Assembly (NCBI GenBank): GCA_934636065.1
Contig: CAKTZW010000110.1
Coordinates: forward strand, 1 to 6,455
Source of the DNA: an uncultured Labedella sp.
GTDB lineage: Bacteria; Actinomycetota; Actinomycetes; Actinomycetales; Microbacteriaceae
Direction: 5' to 3'
Length of the DNA: 6,455 bases
The translations under genes and the position numbers were made by a program. Of this stretch, positions 5,629-6,455 are shown piece after piece (within the stretch, counting starts at the first letter, position 1; each line of letters begins with the position of its first letter). The notes under the pieces are model-generated. The model was not told the origin of the DNA and did not search any database. It worked only from the letters and a program-made list of their open reading frames with translations.

Positions 5629-6455
5629 ATGGCACTCGAGAAATGGATGATCGCGGCGGGAGAGTCGCGCGTGATCGACCTGGAGACGGTCCGCTCACTC
5701 AAAGTGAGCCTCATCGGCGGCCAGATCGACATCATCGGCCACGACGAACCCGGCGCGCGCGTCGAGGTCCATTCCGTGACCCAGCGGGACCTCAAGGTCG
5801 CGATCGAGGGCGACCGCCTGGAGATCGACCACCCGCAACTGCGGTGGGACAACGTCATCGACCTCCTCGGCGCCTTCGGACGGAACTCCGCGAAGGCCTC
5901 CGTCAGCGTGCTCGTGCCGCGTGCAGTGGCCGTCACGCTCGGGACCGTCTCCGCCGACGCGCTCGTCACGGGCCTGTCGAACGACGCCCGTCTCAGCACG
6001 GTGAGCGGGGAGATCCAGACCGACGGACTCGAGGGCGATCTGGTCCTGCACAGCGTGTCCGGCGAACTGAGCGCGCAGAATCACCGCGGCCCCCTCTCCG
6101 CCGACTCGGTGTCGGGCGACATCACGCTCTCCGGCGCGATCGATCGCATCAAGGCCGACACCGTCTCCGGCGACGTCTTCGCCGACATCGACGGCCGGTG
6201 CAACCGCATCCGCGTGAACAGCGTCTCGGGCGCCCTCACCGCGCGCCTCGATCGTGATCTCGGCGCCACCTACACGATCAACACCGTGAGCGGCACGCTC
6301 CAGCTCGATGGGCAGGTGATCCGCGGCATGCGGGGGCGGGGCTATCAGGGGACGGCGGGAGGCGACGGCCCGTTCGCGGTCGACGTCCTCGTGAACACGG
6401 TGTCCGGCAATATCTCCGTGATCCGGCGCGACGCGCGGGCCGGGGCCTCTGCCGC
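5629..6455 (+). CDS. DUF4097-family beta-strand repeat protein (partial at right edge)
   Basis: The first 275 residues of a DUF4097 (putative adhesin-like) protein are present; the end lies beyond the window. The N-terminus MALEKWMIAAGESRVIDLE and the segment SLKVSLIGGQIDIIGHDEPGARVEV are typical of actinobacterial members. From about residue 106 the chain is a series of short strands marked by (S/T)VSG(D/E) turns. The turn Val is at 107, 125, 143, 161 and 179, an exact 18-residue period, then 199, 220 and 258. This suggests a right-handed beta-solenoid. There is no signal peptide or membrane segment, so it is predicted cytoplasmic despite the adhesin label. Molecular function is unknown. The good ribosome binding site and promoter fix the ATG at 5629. 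Control by a PadR repressor is likely from the operator upstream. Confidence 0.9.
   Translation, partial: MALEKWMIAAGESRVIDLETVRSLKVSLIGGQIDIIGHDEPGARVEVHSVTQRDLKVAIEGDRLEIDHPQLRWDNVIDLLGAFGRNSAKASVSVLVPRAVAVTLGTVSADALVTGLSNDARLSTVSGEIQTDGLEGDLVLHSVSGELSAQNHRGPLSADSVSGDITLSGAIDRIKADTVSGDVFADIDGRCNRIRVNSVSGALTARLDRDLGATYTINTVSGTLQLDGQVIRGMRGRGYQGTAGGDGPFAVDVLVNTVSGNISVIRRDARAGASA

Noticed and set aside
1..6455. tRNA, rRNA, insertion sequences or phage attachment sites
   Set aside because: No cloverleaf-like segment, transposase motif or paired terminal repeats with target duplications were seen by eye anywhere in the window.

Overview
The window is a high-GC stretch with tightly packed, bidirectionally transcribed genes, leaderless-looking promoters and strongly G/C-biased third codon positions. 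This suggests an actinobacterium. The protein styles (an HAE-1-type RND permease without an adaptor beside it, YczR/YczE, a TipAS-type MerR, and a DUF4097 protein under an AT-palindrome operator) fit Microbacteriaceae or a relative such as Microbacterium. That placement is inferred, not tested.

Layout. (1) 1-2252, minus: the N-terminal 750 codons of an RND permease that runs off the left edge. It carries an unusually long acidic, repeat-containing insert between TM6 and TM7. (2) 2253-2434: intergenic, with a candidate terminator hairpin and a nested dyad. (3) 2435-3865, minus: a MocR/GntR regulator with a complete PLP-aminotransferase-like domain. (4) 3866-3927: a 62-bp divergent control region with two ATTGGA repeats 31 bp apart. 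(5) 3928-4611, plus: a YczE-family membrane protein. (6) 4612-4686: a convergent junction with two strong hairpins. (7) 4687-5493, minus: a MerR regulator with a C-terminal TipAS drug-recognition domain and a very good internal ribosome binding site just before that domain. (8) 5494-5628: a divergent control region with a MerR-type promoter (19-bp spacer plus dyad) and a 47-bp AT-centred dyad of the kind bound by PadR regulators. (9) 5629-6455, plus: a DUF4097 beta-repeat protein that runs off the right edge.

How they work together. MocR and YczE form the known YczR-YczE regulator/target pair, and the shared promoter region holds the likely operators. The MerR/TipAS gene looks autoregulated and may make two in-frame proteins, as tipA does in Streptomyces lividans. 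The DUF4097 gene is probably controlled by a PadR protein encoded outside the window. The RND pump and the TipAS regulator both suggest exposure to toxic small molecules, but nothing here ties the regulator to the pump. I found no wholly new system. The best leads are the internal TipAS start, the RND linker, and the three operator candidates.
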